Below the pieces are notes generated by a model. That model did not search any database. It worked only from the letters and a program-made list of their open reading frames with translations, and was not told the origin of the DNA. From Enterocloster aldenensis (GTDB lineage Bacteria; Bacillota; Clostridia; Lachnospirales; Lachnospiraceae): a DNA stretch of 64,000 bases. The stretch lies in contig NZ_QVEX01000016.1 of NCBI RefSeq assembly GCF_003434055.1, positions 1 to 64,000 on the forward strand. Reading direction: 5' to 3'. The translations under genes were made by a program, and so were the position numbers. Below, piece by piece: positions 7,152 to 15,088 of the stretch. Position 1 is the first letter of the stretch; each line of letters opens with the position of its first letter.

Positions 7152-7868
7152 TTAATCCTCTGTGATTCCCATACGTTTTTTTTCATATAAATCAGCAGCA
7201 ATATATAACATGCCGATAATTAATAGCTGCAGTATGACTGCGCCGGCCCAGCCGAATATATCGGGCAGGAAAATCCTAGGGGCGGTTGCTATGAAGTTTT
7301 CTGTCCACCATCCCATGTGGTTTGCACCAATCAGGGACCCGATGACAAAAAATAACAGGCTTAACATCTGCATGGCAAAACCTTCGCCCACACGCATCAG
7401 GGTTCCGGATGCACATCCGCCGGCAATAACCATGCCGATACCGAACATGATGCCGCCCACTGCCGTGGCAAGGCTGATTGGCATGATGTAGCTTTGTCCG
7501 GGAATTTCCTGCCCGTTGACGTAAGCGCCGTATTTGATAGCTGTAAAGCCTATGGTGGTAATGGCAAACGCAATAAGCACTGCCCTGGTGATGGATGTGG
7601 ATCCGGTTATACAGGGGTCCCTTAACGAGGCGGTAAAACAAAAACGGGACTTCTGCAGGGTAAAACCGAAGCAACAGCCAAATGCCCAATAAAGCGCAAG
7701 TGTGCCATTCTTGAGACCCAGAAGCACGCCGATGATAATCATGGCGGTCAGTACGCCGAATCCAATGGGAAGCTGGTTTTTCTTTTTCTTCCTTGGACGG
7801 GAGCCGCCGGAACCGGAACTGCGCCGGATGCTGCTGCCTCCAGTTGTCTCAGTTGCATTATTCTGCAT
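7152..7868 (-). CDS. YeeE/YedE family membrane protein, first half
   Basis: 238 residues. A 30-residue S/G/R/K-rich cytoplasmic start is followed by about six membrane helices. Two conserved cysteine motifs are visible: QKSRFCFTASLRDPC and GIGMVIAGGCASGTLMRVGEG, both typical of YeeE/YedE sulfur channels. ATG 7868 has AAGGAGGTG seven bases upstream. It is first in a leftward operon followed by tusA, the other YeeE half and the flavoprotein, and is divergent from a LysR gene. Confidence 0.87.
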   Translation of the reverse strand: MQNNATETTGGSSIRRSSGSGGSRPRKKKKNQLPIGFGVLTAMIIIGVLLGLKNGTLALYWAFGCCFGFTLQKSRFCFTASLRDPCITGSTSITRAVLIAFAITTIGFTAIKYGAYVNGQEIPGQSYIMPISLATAVGGIMFGIGMVIAGGCASGTLMRVGEGFAMQMLSLLFFVIGSLIGANHMGWWTENFIATAPRIFLPDIFGWAGAVILQLLIIGMLYIAADLYEKKRMGITED

Positions 7869-7925
7869 TCAATGCACCTCCTTTTTATACAGAATTGAGG
7901 ATTAGAACGCTTAACTACAGATTTC

Positions 7926-7984
7926 ATTATAACACATTGATAAAAATTTCACTATTTTAAATGCTTATGCTGTATAAGATTTTG
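7926..7984 (-). promoter_or_regulatory. Channel-operon promoter with LysR-type box
   Basis: On the - strand, CAAAATCTTATACAGCAT (7984-7967) lies upstream of TATAAT (7931-7926), which has no good -35. The overlapping CTTAT-N5-ATAAG at 7964-7978 is a typical LysR-family dyad (T-N11-A). The same box with 16 of 18 bases occurs before the rhodanese genes at 16780-16797. Confidence 0.6.
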
Positions 7985-8009
7985 CTATAAGCAGACGCAA
8001 TAGCAAATA

Positions 8010-8038
8010 TTGTTTTTTTTTTAACATTTATATATAAT
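8010..8038 (+). promoter_or_regulatory. Promoter of the LysR gene
   Basis: TTGTTT (8010-8015) and TATAAT (8033-8038) with a 17-base spacer. It lies just beyond the LysR box, so autoregulation is possible. Confidence 0.55.
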
Positions 8039-8091
8039 AGAGTATAACAGGCAACTTTAGTGGGTATTTGATTGGGGAGTGAGGGAGTGTC

Positions 8092-8991
8092 ATGTTAATA
8101 GAACAGATATATATGTTTGACCGGATTGCCAGGGAAAAAAGTATTTCCAAAGCAGCGTCTGCCAGTCATATATCCCAACCGGCATTGAGCCAGCAGATGC
8201 AGAGGCTGGAGGAGGAACTGGGAGTGAAACTGTTTGAGCGTTCCAACCGTGGGATATCGCTTACGAAAGCAGGGGAAGTGATGCAGAAATATTCGGAACA
8301 GTTTTTGGAAACCTACTCGGACCTGAAGGAGGAGCTGGATAATCTGCAGACATATAATGGCACGTTCAGGATTGCAGCCACGCCTGTGGCATGTAATTAT
8401 GCCCTTCCATGCTGTCTGTATAAGGTAAATCATAAATACCCATCTTATTCCTTCAGCCTTAATTCCATTCCGTCCAAAGAGGTAATCCATAGGATTGAAC
8501 GTGGGCAGGCAGATTTGGGATTCATTGTGGGAAATATACAGTCGGACAAACTTGTATGCAGCCCGGCCTTCAGCGATAAAATATGTCTGGTTGCCAGCAA
8601 TGGGTTCCATATACCAGACAAGGTCACCATAGATAAGCTGAAACGGATTCCCATGGTCATGCTTAACGAACAGTTCAGTTCCTACCGCATGCTTGTCCAA
8701 TATCTGGACCAGCAGGGATATCCCATAGAGAAATTTAAAATCATGTTCCAGCTGGATTCCACGGAATCCGTAAAAAGTACGGTAATGGCAGGGCATGGGG
8801 TTGCATTCCTTCCCTACATAACAATTAAAAAGGAAGTGTATCAGAAGCAGATTAAAATCATTCATGTGACGGATTTTGACCTGAATTATGATGTATATTC
8901 CATTTACCGCAACCATGATGCAAAGGAAAATCAGGTCATGGAGGAGATTGTAAAGTATTTCATATCCATTGTCAGTAAAAGTATCTGCTGA
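8092..8991 (+). CDS. LysR family transcriptional regulator
   Basis: 299 residues. Residues 1-60 form the winged helix (KSISKAASASHISQPALSQQ, RLEEELGVKLFERSNRGISLT); from about 90 on there is a periplasmic-binding-type effector domain. It is transcribed away from the YeeE/YedE-TusA operon, with a LysR dyad between them, the usual arrangement of a regulator with its target. The family contains many sulfur-assimilation regulators (CysB, CysL). GAGGGAGTG precedes ATG 8092. The gene ends seven bases from a convergent TusA gene. The effector is unknown. Confidence 0.92.
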   Translation: MLIEQIYMFDRIAREKSISKAASASHISQPALSQQMQRLEEELGVKLFERSNRGISLTKAGEVMQKYSEQFLETYSDLKEELDNLQTYNGTFRIAATPVACNYALPCCLYKVNHKYPSYSFSLNSIPSKEVIHRIERGQADLGFIVGNIQSDKLVCSPAFSDKICLVASNGFHIPDKVTIDKLKRIPMVMLNEQFSSYRMLVQYLDQQGYPIEKFKIMFQLDSTESVKSTVMAGHGVAFLPYITIKKEVYQKQIKIIHVTDFDLNYDVYSIYRNHDAKENQVMEEIVKYFISIVSKSIC

Positions 8992-8997
8992 CAGGCT

Positions 8998-9216
8998 TTA
9001 CTGGTTTTCTATGTACAGCTCCCAGATTCCGTTCATGGGTTCTTCAATGTGAATCTGAAGTTTTTGTTTTTTGCAGTAGCCGGAGATGGATTCCACCACA
9101 CAGCTGTGGTCGGTAACCAGCTTCAGCTGGCCGCCCTTTTCCTTAATCTGCTTACATTGCTTTAGTTTCATGATAGGGATGGGACACATATCGCCCAGGC
9201 AGTCCAGTTCGTACAT
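8998..9216 (-). CDS. Second TusA family protein
   Basis: 72 residues with DCLGDMCPIPIMK; the CPxP cysteine is residue 11, and VTDHSCVVESI matches the family middle strand. GAGGATTTCC precedes the ATG. It is convergent with the LysR gene and separate from the channel operon. It may serve as a second carrier or as a paralogue for another acceptor. Confidence 0.88.
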   Translation of the reverse strand: MYELDCLGDMCPIPIMKLKQCKQIKEKGGQLKLVTDHSCVVESISGYCKKQKLQIHIEEPMNGIWELYIENQ

Positions 9217-9308
9217 ATGGAAATCCTCCTTTGGTGTGCGTCAGGTAATCTGGCTGGCTGTTTTTAACAGTTTATCATATTTTTTAATAATGCGGAAGGG
9301 GGATTGCC

Positions 9309-10499
9309 ATGAGGGTTTCTTTCTATGGACGGTGCCGTGGGGAATCGGAAAGCAGATATGTGAATGACTGTTTGTATTCTGGATTGGAGACAGATGGTTT
9401 TTTTATGAAAATGCTTGTAAAAAAATGGAAAAATTATATTCCGGGCACAGAACCTCTTTTTACTACCAGCTGTACATCGGCCCTGGAAATGGCAGTGGCC
9501 TGCCTGGATATGGAACCAGGGGATGAGGTGATTATTCCTTCCTATAACTTTCCCTCAGCCGCCAACGCAGTGCTCCTGCATGGAGGGGTGCCTGTGCTAT
9601 GTGATATTGATGGGGATACCCAGAATATCTCAGTGGAGGATATGCTGGGAAGGATTGGGCCGCGGACCAGGGCGGTGGTGGCGGTCCACTATGGGGGTGT
9701 ATCCTGCCCCATGATGGAACTGAAGGAAGCTTTAAGGGCGGCCGGGATTGCACTGATTGAAGATGCGGCCCAGGGAATTGGTGCATTTTATGTTGGGATG
9801 GGGATGGATGGAACCGGTTTATGGAATGGCAGGCAGGACGGGGACGGGCCGCACAGGTTTCCTTTGGGGAGCATGGGGGATTTTGGCGCCTTGAGTTTCC
9901 ACCATACAAAGAACATTACATGCGGGGAAGGCGGTATCCTTATTGCCAGGAGCAGGAAGGATTACAGAACGGCGTGCCAGTACCGTCTCCACGGAACGGA
10001 CCGGGCCATGTACCTGGCTGGTGAGGTGGACCGGTATACATGGAACATGCCGGGATCATGTACGGCCATGAGCGAGCTTCAGGCGGCTGTCCTTGCTTCA
10101 CAGATGGAACTGCTGGAGGATGTGACATCCAGGCGCAGGGCCATTGTGGATGGATACAGGGACAGGCTGCGTGTATTGGAAGAAAAAGGAATTGCAAGAC
10201 TTATGGGGATTCCGGGATATGCAGAGCCAAATGGACATATTTTTTACCTGCGGTTTGAAACTGGGGCACAAAGGGATTATGTAAAGGACTTTCTGGCTCA
10301 TAGGGAGATTGAGAGCAAGACCCATTATGTTCCGCTTCATATGTCTCCCCAGGGACAGCGCCTGGGGTATAGGGCGGATGATCTGATGGAAGCTTCAAAA
10401 TGTTTTGAAACGCTTCTGCGTCTGCCCGTGCACGGACAGATGGTTGGGGAACAGATGGAATTTGTGGCCGGCATGGTACTTAAGGCATGCGGCCTGTGA
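9309..10499 (+). CDS. DegT/DnrJ/EryC1/StrS aminotransferase (WecE/ArnB-like)
   Basis: 396 residues. A PLP-dependent sugar aminotransferase: SCTSALEMA phosphate-binding region, PSYNFPSAANAV, EDAAQGIGA with the PLP-ring aspartate, and FHHTKNITCGEGG with the Schiff-base lysine. The FHxTKN form is the one of dTDP-4-keto-6-deoxyhexose transaminases (WecE/RffA). A glycine-rich loop of about 25 residues sits between EDAAQG and the lysine motif. GGAAGGGGG precedes ATG 9309. It likely makes an amino sugar nucleotide used by the glycosyltransferase encoded 27 bases downstream. Confidence 0.88.
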   Translation: MRVSFYGRCRGESESRYVNDCLYSGLETDGFFMKMLVKKWKNYIPGTEPLFTTSCTSALEMAVACLDMEPGDEVIIPSYNFPSAANAVLLHGGVPVLCDIDGDTQNISVEDMLGRIGPRTRAVVAVHYGGVSCPMMELKEALRAAGIALIEDAAQGIGAFYVGMGMDGTGLWNGRQDGDGPHRFPLGSMGDFGALSFHHTKNITCGEGGILIARSRKDYRTACQYRLHGTDRAMYLAGEVDRYTWNMPGSCTAMSELQAAVLASQMELLEDVTSRRRAIVDGYRDRLRVLEEKGIARLMGIPGYAEPNGHIFYLRFETGAQRDYVKDFLAHREIESKTHYVPLHMSPQGQRLGYRADDLMEASKCFETLLRLPVHGQMVGEQMEFVAGMVLKACGL

Positions 10500-10526
10500 T
10501 TGACTGAATAGGGATGGGCATGAAGG

Positions 10527-12503
10527 ATGGCATATGATTTAGGGATAGTTATCCCTGTTTATAAATCCAGGGAATCGGTAAAGAAACTGGTCTGCCAGCT
10601 GAATCAGGTTTTCCTGCCGGATATTAAAATCAGGATATGTCTGGTAGATGACAGCAATGACGGGGAGACTGCCAGGTATCTGAAGGAAAATTGTTTAAGG
10701 CCGGAAGTAATGCTGGTTGTGCTGGATGGGAATTATGGACAGCAGGCCGCTATCCTATGCGGCCTGGAGCATATAGGCCCATGCAGGGTGTATGGGACCA
10801 TTGACGATGATTTGGAACAGCCGCCGCATATGCTGAAAGAACTGTACGGCTGTGTCATGGACGGATGCGACCTGGCCTATGGGATTGCGGATTATGGCGG
10901 GAAAAGACGCCCTGCATACCGAAGGCTGGGAAGCCGGATGCGGGATATGTTGTTTTCTTATATCATTGGGGCGCCTTGGGGAATTAAGGTGAGCAGCCTG
11001 AGGGCCATGAAGGCGTGGGTGGTGGCGGATGTCATGGGAAACGGTTTTTTCTATCTGTCGGCTGCCGTCCTGAAGAGTGCAAAAAAAAAGGGCAGGAACC
11101 TGAGGGCAGAGAACCTGCCTTATCAGCCGTCAGTAAGACACGATGGTAAAAGCGGGTACAGCATTGCCAGCCTTCTAAGGTTGTATGGCAATATCATCTG
11201 GTATTATGGATTGAATCTGGGCGGATGGGGAAAGAAAAGGGAGGTGTACGGTATAAAGGAAATAATACAGAGTCCAAAACTTCTAGTCCTGGGCGGATCT
11301 AACTGCCAGCTCCATGGCGCGCAGCGGGCCAGGGCAATGGGGGTGGATACGGTGCTTGCTGATTATACGCAGAATCCTCCTGGGGCAGCCATATGCGGTG
11401 TCCATGAGAGAATCAGCACGTTTGATGTGACAGCCTGCATCCGGGCCGCCAGAGAATATAAGGTGACAGGGGTCATGACCATGGGGACGGACCAGCCGGT
11501 CTATACGGCTGCCGTTATATGTGAGGAACTGGGGCTTCCTTCCCTGCTGTCAGTGGAACAGGCATTGTCGGTGACCAATAAAAAGCATATGAAACAGATA
11601 TTGTCCAGGGCCGGTATCCCCACTGCCAGATATAGGATAGTGGATGGCAATACCAAGGCCAGGGAACTGTCGGACATGAAGGCCCCTTTTGTGATTAAAC
11701 CGTTGGATTCCCAGGGGCAGAGGGGGATTTATAAGGTGTGGGAACCGGGGCAGCTGCTGGGACATCTTGAGGACACGCTTTCATTTTCAAGGTGTGAGGA
11801 AGCGCTGGCAGAGGAATTTTATGACAGTGAAGAGGTGACGGTCAGCGGATGGATTAAGGACAGGGTCCTTTATATACTGACAGTGACAGACCGTCTGCTG
11901 TATCCGGACCAGACCCATATAGGCGTTTGTACAGGTCATAGGTTTCCATCGGTACATATGGACATGTACGGGGAAATAAAAGACATTAGTTTCAGGGTGG
12001 CAGAGGCATTTGGGTTAAAGGACGGGCCATTTTATCTCCAGCTTTTGATTGGTAAGGAAGGAATCAAGGTCAATGAGCTGGCATCCAGGATTGGAGGCGC
12101 CTTTGAGGATGTGTTCATTCCCTGGATATCCGGATTTGATATCCTGGGGGCGGTAATAGACAGCGCCCTGGGGAAAACGGTGGATACAGGTTCACTGGAA
12201 GGCTACCGTGCGGACGGTTCGGAAAAATGTGCGGCAGTGCAGTTATTGTTCTGTAATCCCGGAAAAATAGGGTTCATAACTCCGCTGGAGGAACTTTTAA
12301 GCCTGCCTTATGTCATGGATGCAGGATATAATTATAAGGAAAGCCAGGAGATTCCTGTCGTGAATAATGCCACGGCCCGGTTTGGCCATGCGGTCATCTG
12401 CGGCACAAAAGACAGGATTGATGGATATGTGGATGATTTTTACCGCAGGATTTCCGTGCGGTCGGTTCAGGGAGAAGAGATGGTGACGCGGTTTTACCCA
12501 TAG
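10527..12503 (+). CDS. Fusion of GT2 glycosyltransferase and ATP-grasp ligase
   Basis: 658 residues, two domains normally found as separate proteins. Residues 1-235 are a family 2 glycosyltransferase of the ArnC/DPM1 type (IVIPVYKSRESV, LVDDSND, IDDDLEQPP metal-binding motif, RHDGKSGYS), apparently without the C-terminal membrane helices of ArnC. Residues 250-650 are an ATP-grasp enzyme: Rossmann-like start LLVLGGSNCQLHGAQRA, FVIKPLDSQGQRGIYKV nucleotide loop, ALAEEFYDSEEVTVSG, and the metal site VNELASRIGG. The reading frame is continuous and no ribosome site is seen at the junction. It probably joins an amino acid or similar acid to a lipid-linked or nucleotide sugar made with the preceding aminotransferase. 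The exact reaction is unknown. Confidence 0.85.
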   Translation: MAYDLGIVIPVYKSRESVKKLVCQLNQVFLPDIKIRICLVDDSNDGETARYLKENCLRPEVMLVVLDGNYGQQAAILCGLEHIGPCRVYGTIDDDLEQPPHMLKELYGCVMDGCDLAYGIADYGGKRRPAYRRLGSRMRDMLFSYIIGAPWGIKVSSLRAMKAWVVADVMGNGFFYLSAAVLKSAKKKGRNLRAENLPYQPSVRHDGKSGYSIASLLRLYGNIIWYYGLNLGGWGKKREVYGIKEIIQSPKLLVLGGSNCQLHGAQRARAMGVDTVLADYTQNPPGAAICGVHERISTFDVTACIRAAREYKVTGVMTMGTDQPVYTAAVICEELGLPSLLSVEQALSVTNKKHMKQILSRAGIPTARYRIVDGNTKARELSDMKAPFVIKPLDSQGQRGIYKVWEPGQLLGHLEDTLSFSRCEEALAEEFYDSEEVTVSGWIKDRVLYILTVTDRLLYPDQTHIGVCTGHRFPSVHMDMYGEIKDISFRVAEAFGLKDGPFYLQLLIGKEGIKVNELASRIGGAFEDVFIPWISGFDILGAVIDSALGKTVDTGSLEGYRADGSEKCAAVQLLFCNPGKIGFITPLEELLSLPYVMDAGYNYKESQEIPVVNNATARFGHAVICGTKDRIDGYVDDFYRRISVRSVQGEEMVTRFYP

Positions 12504-12539
12504 TTTAACCGTCATCTGATATTGAAAGGAAGGACATCA

Positions 12540-13514
12540 TTGGACAGATATAACAGAAGGAAACATTTTCAATATATGGCATTCGTGTTATGCCTGACAG
12601 GGGTTATGATGGCGGGAACAGGATGTGCAAAATCAGGACAGGAGACCATCGGTATCGCAGAACAATATGGGATTGCTTATGCGCCTCTTCAGATAATGAA
12701 GGAGAAACGGTTCCTGGAAGAAAAGCTGCCCGGTGTTACGATTAACTGGAAGCAGTTTGGCGGCCCGACAGGTATCAGGGAAGGAATGCTAAGCGGTGAG
12801 ATTGATTTTGGTTTCATGGGCGTGGCGCCGGTGCTGATAGGCATTGACAACGGAATGGAGTGGCGTTATGCAGCCGGTCTTAGTTCCAACGAGGTGGCGG
12901 TGGTGACTTCCAGGGAGGATATGAAATCCCTTAAGGATGTGACGGATAAGGACAGGATAGCCATCCTGTCGCCTGCCTGTACCCAGCATGTATTACTCTG
13001 TATGCTGGCAGAGGAACAGCTTGGGGACGCACATGCGCTGGATAATCAGCTGGTGTCCATGAGCCACCCGGATTCTGTCAATGCCCTGCTTTCAGGTACG
13101 GAAATAACGGCCCATGTGTCCACGCCTCCTTATATTTTCCAGGAGACAGAGGGAGGCGCCAGCGTGGTGGCAACAGGAGAAGAGATTATGGGAGGACCAT
13201 TTACCTTTATTACCTGCGTGGCCATGGAAAAATTTTATGAGGAACACAGGGAGTATTATGATGCGTTTGAAGAAGCGCTCCGGGAATCAGTGGATTATAT
13301 CAATGAAAACCGTGAGGAGGCGGTCCGCCTGCTGGCTCCTGTGTATGGAATCACGGAGGCAGAGTTAGAGGCGCAGATGGGATACAACGGAACCATTTAT
13401 TCAACTGAACTGGATGGGATTGGGGAGTTTAGCAGGCGGATGCATGAGATGGGCTTCCTTAAAATGGACAGGCCAGTGGATCAGCTGGTGTTTGACAATG
13501 TGGTATATGAATGA
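12540..13514 (+). CDS. NitT/TauT-type ABC substrate-binding lipoprotein
   Basis: 324 residues from TTG 12540; AGGAAGG lies six bases before it, whereas an upstream TTG at 12522 has none. A basic start is followed by a hydrophobic helix and lipobox AGTGC. The fold is SsuA/TauA/ThiY-like: GIAYAPLQIMKEKRFLEEKL, the FGGPTGIREGMLSGEIDFGF segment, and a domain-crossing SP. It is first of three genes of one importer (permease at 13570, ATPase at 14366). The family takes up sulfonates, nitrate, or pyrimidine and flavin precursors. The ligand cannot be read from the sequence. Confidence 0.87.
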   Translation: MDRYNRRKHFQYMAFVLCLTGVMMAGTGCAKSGQETIGIAEQYGIAYAPLQIMKEKRFLEEKLPGVTINWKQFGGPTGIREGMLSGEIDFGFMGVAPVLIGIDNGMEWRYAAGLSSNEVAVVTSREDMKSLKDVTDKDRIAILSPACTQHVLLCMLAEEQLGDAHALDNQLVSMSHPDSVNALLSGTEITAHVSTPPYIFQETEGGASVVATGEEIMGGPFTFITCVAMEKFYEEHREYYDAFEEALRESVDYINENREEAVRLLAPVYGITEAELEAQMGYNGTIYSTELDGIGEFSRRMHEMGFLKMDRPVDQLVFDNVVYE

Positions 13515-13569
13515 TTGACGGTATGATGAAATCTGCGGGATTAAACATCCCTGGTAAAGGAGTTTTAAA

Positions 13570-14349
13570 ATGCATATGAGAATGAAATGGATGGAACGCC
13601 TGGGATGGATCCTTCTGTTCCTGGTCCTTTGGGAGGGGAGTGTAAAGCTGCTGCATGTATCGTCCCTGTTGTTTCCTTCGGTGGAAGAGGTGGTCATGAC
13701 AATCTATGACGGCGTGGTCCACGGGGACCTGATATGGCAGAGCCTTTATTCGGTGGGTATGATTGGGGTGTCCCTGGCCATAAGCGGAGGGCTGGCTGTG
13801 GCTCTGGCCCTTCTTTCCACCTGGTCTAAGGTGTTCGAAAGCCTGATTGATACGCTGACAGCCCTGGCTCATCCGCTTCCCGGCCTGGCCCTGCTTCCGC
13901 TCATCATCATGTGGTTTGGGACAGGAAGCGGCGCTGTGGCTGCTATTGTTGTCCATTCCGCATTGTGGCCTGTATTGGTAAACCTTATAAGCGGCTTTAA
14001 GTCCATGCCTGCCATCTATGAAGATATCGGAAAGAGCCTGTCCATGTCCCCGGCAGCAATTACACTGGAGATACGGCTTAGGGCATCGCTGGCATATCTT
14101 GTATCGGGGCTGAAGATTGGCTGGGCCAGGGGCTGGAGGGCGTTCATCAGTGCGGAAATGGTCTTTGGGGCCGTTGGAGCCAAGGGAGGGATTGGCTGGT
14201 ATATCCTGACCCAGCGGACATTCATGAATACGGCTGGATTGTTTGCCGGCATTATCCTGGTAATCCTGATTGGCATGCTGGTGGAGGACGTGCTGTTTGC
14301 ATCTATTGAAAAACATACCCTGGAAAAATGGGGAATGAAGGCAGTTTAA
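13570..14349 (+). CDS. NitT/TauT-type ABC permease
   Basis: 259 residues with six membrane helices, SsuC/TauC-like. The EAA loop that contacts the ATPase is seen as IYEDIGKSLSMSPAAITLEI, and the family end motif RAFISAEMVFGAVGAKGGIG is present. AAGGAG lies eight bases before ATG 13570. It acts with the lipoprotein before and the ATPase 16 bases after it. Confidence 0.9.
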   Translation: MHMRMKWMERLGWILLFLVLWEGSVKLLHVSSLLFPSVEEVVMTIYDGVVHGDLIWQSLYSVGMIGVSLAISGGLAVALALLSTWSKVFESLIDTLTALAHPLPGLALLPLIIMWFGTGSGAVAAIVVHSALWPVLVNLISGFKSMPAIYEDIGKSLSMSPAAITLEIRLRASLAYLVSGLKIGWARGWRAFISAEMVFGAVGAKGGIGWYILTQRTFMNTAGLFAGIILVILIGMLVEDVLFASIEKHTLEKWGMKAV

Positions 14350-14365
14350 GAGGAGCGTGGGAAAT

Positions 14366-15088
14366 ATGCTGGAAGTCAGGAATCTTTATAAATCATTTGA
14401 TGTGGCGGGGAAAAGGCAGAGGGTGATTGAAGATTTGAGTTTTGTTGTGCAGGACCGTGATTTTTATATGATACTGGGACAGAGCGGGTGCGGGAAAAGT
14501 ACGCTGCTAAGAATGTTGGGAGGTTTTGCTGCACCGGATAAGGGGGACATACTTCTGGATGGTCAGAGGGTGATACGGCCGTCCAGGAATATGATGATGG
14601 TTTTTCAGGACTTTAACCAGCTGTTTCCATGGTTCACCCTGAAAGGAAACATGATTTACGCGTTAAAGAAGGCAAAGATACGGGTGGAAGGAGATGATTA
14701 TGGGGCATATGCCCTTGCGTATTTAAGGATGGCTGGTCTGGAAGGATGTATGGACAGTTATCCGCACCAGCTTTCCGGTGGGATGAAGCAGAGAGGGGCT
14801 CTGGCCAGGGCCTTGTGCCTGAGGCCGGGGGTGCTGCTTATGGATGAGCCATTTTCCAGTCTGGATTATATGACGAAACATGGATTGTATAAAAGTATAA
14901 AGGAAATGGTGGAACAGACAGGGGCCACCGTAGTTATGGTGACCCATGATATTGAGGAAGCGCTGTGTCTTGGCACATCCATCCGGGTGCTGTCAAAGGA
15001 GAGCGGCAGGTTCTCGGGCATGTATGACCAGGGTGGGGATGGGTTTTCAGCAGGGGTCAGGGAACAGATGGAAGGTTGTCTTGCATGA
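14366..15088 (+). CDS. NitT/TauT-type ABC ATPase
   Basis: 240 residues from ATG 14366, which has GAGGAG ten bases upstream; a GTG at 14357 is too close to it. Walker A is GQSGCGKST, the Q-loop MVFQDFNQLFPW, the signature LSGGMKQRGALARAL, Walker B VLLMDEPFSSLD and the switch histidine VMVTHDIEEAL. It completes the importer. The last 32 bp overlap the convergent glycosyltransferase gene. Confidence 0.92.
   Translation: MLEVRNLYKSFDVAGKRQRVIEDLSFVVQDRDFYMILGQSGCGKSTLLRMLGGFAAPDKGDILLDGQRVIRPSRNMMMVFQDFNQLFPWFTLKGNMIYALKKAKIRVEGDDYGAYALAYLRMAGLEGCMDSYPHQLSGGMKQRGALARALCLRPGVLLMDEPFSSLDYMTKHGLYKSIKEMVEQTGATVVMVTHDIEEALCLGTSIRVLSKESGRFSGMYDQGGDGFSAGVREQMEGCLA

Noticed and set aside
8095..8916. 273-codon - strand frame opposite the LysR gene
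   Set aside because: Shadow of the LysR gene, which has all family motifs on the + strand.
13459..14316. 285-codon - strand frame over the ABC permease
   Set aside because: H/Q/P-rich shadow; the permease on the + strand has the family motifs, membrane helices and a ribosome site.
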